A stretch of DNA of 6,470 nucleotides from Candidatus Nitrosopumilus sp. GTDB lineage: Archaea; Thermoproteota; Nitrososphaeria; Nitrososphaerales; Nitrosopumilaceae. Location: assembly GCA_018657375.1 (NCBI GenBank), contig JABHXI010000069.1, positions 1 through 6,470 of the forward strand, written 5' to 3'. The number at the start of each line of letters is the position of its first letter. Position 1 is the stretch's first letter. The notes below the pieces were generated by a model. It ran no database searches, was not told the origin of the DNA, and worked only from the letters and a program-made list of their open reading frames with translations. This document shows, one piece after another, positions 5,958 through 6,470 of this stretch. The position numbers and the translations under genes were made by a program.

Positions 5958-6470
5958 ATGCTTCAGATAATAGAATTTGCAATACTAGTGACAATAATTT
6001 CAGCATCAGGGGTCATGGCACCAGGGCCATTATTTGCAGCGAATATCACATACGGTTTAAGAGAGGGAATGAAATCAGGAATTAAAATTGCAATTGGTCA
6101 TTCAATTGTAGAATTACCATTAGTAATTTTATTAGGAGTTGGGGTATTTTCGTTAGAAATATTTCCAGAATTTCGAACAATCATCTCAATTTTTGGTGCA
6201 ATCACATTATTTGTATTTGCAGGTATGCAGATTAAGACAATATTTACAAAAAATAATCTCATTTCAGCAAAACCAAAACACGGCCCAATAATTACGGGGA
6301 TTTTACTTAGTGCCTTAAATCCATTTTTCATTATATGGTGGTTAACAATAGGATTCAAATTAATTTCAGATGCCATGTTAGTCTGGGCATTTGCAGGGAT
6401 ACTAATTGTATTTGTATTACATATTTGGATGGATTTTGCATGGCTAGGAATTGTTGCATTTCTGGCCTCA
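5958..6470 (+). CDS. LysE-family transporter (C-terminus cut by right edge)
   Basis: Open from ATG 5958 to the window end, 171 codons without a stop. LysE/Rht-family proteins are small inner-membrane exporters of amino acids or related solutes, usually about 200-215 residues with five or six membrane segments, so roughly 30-45 residues are missing. Hydrophobic segments lie at about 5-27, 41-65, 73-96, 111-135 and 139-170. Family marks are the conserved PGP (22-24) late in the first segment, a Gly/His/Glu-bearing second segment (IAIGHSIVELP, 44-54), the NPFFIIWW motif (121-128) in the fourth, and HIWMDFAWL (155-163) in the fifth. A charged cytoplasmic loop with several Lys lies at about 93-108. 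It follows the PAC2 gene on the same strand after 36 nt, with a T tract between. The start is clear: the ATG opens the first membrane segment, and an in-frame TAA at 5946-5948 (TAATTAAAAAAGATG context) blocks nearby extension. The substrate is not predictable. Confidence 0.9.
   Translation, partial: MLQIIEFAILVTIISASGVMAPGPLFAANITYGLREGMKSGIKIAIGHSIVELPLVILLGVGVFSLEIFPEFRTIISIFGAITLFVFAGMQIKTIFTKNNLISAKPKHGPIITGILLSALNPFFIIWWLTIGFKLISDAMLVWAFAGILIVFVLHIWMDFAWLGIVAFLAS

Noticed and set aside
6098..6376. 92-codon minus-strand ORF
   Set aside because: Antisense to the transporter's membrane segments; Asn/Ile-rich without motifs.

Overview
This window looks like core chromosome of an ammonia-oxidising archaeon (Nitrososphaerota/Thaumarchaeota, Nitrosopumilus-like). 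The evidence is low GC content (roughly one third by eye), an archaeal-type Ino1, a PAC2-family proteasome chaperone ending in an HbYX-like tripeptide, start codons that sit close behind AT-rich TATA-like boxes with little or no leader, and an SMC whose N-terminal head resembles, as far as I remember, thaumarchaeal SMCs. The assignment rests on protein recognition, not on a search.

Layout. Positions 1-3101 (minus strand) hold most of an smc gene: N-terminal ATPase head, first coiled coil, hinge and nearly all of the returning coil. The C-terminal head with the signature motif and Walker B lies beyond the left edge. A 186-bp divergent intergenic region (3102-3287) follows and contains three inverted repeats, two of which overlap and exclude each other. 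Next is a nitrilase-superfamily amidohydrolase (3288-4025, plus), which meets myo-inositol-1-phosphate synthase (4026-5120, minus) tail to tail with no base between the stop codons. An 84-bp divergent promoter region separates ino1 from a PAC2-family proteasome assembly chaperone (5205-5921, plus). An 8-T tract directly after its stop precedes a LysE-family membrane transporter (5958 to the right edge, plus, C-terminus missing).

How the genes relate. They do not form one pathway. SMC organises chromosomes, Ino1 makes the inositol phosphate used for inositol-headgroup lipids, the PAC2 protein probably acts on the 20S proteasome, and the LysE-like protein exports a small solute. All are ordinary chromosomal functions. 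I see no mobile element, CRISPR array, rRNA, tRNA or defence cassette.

The points most worth a second look are the SMC hinge, which departs from the canonical glycine-rich dimerisation motifs; the HbYX-like C-terminus of the PAC2 protein; the overlapping inverted repeats upstream of smc and the nitrilase gene; and a strong silent-site bias that follows the DNA strand rather than the gene. I found no convincing new multi-gene system.
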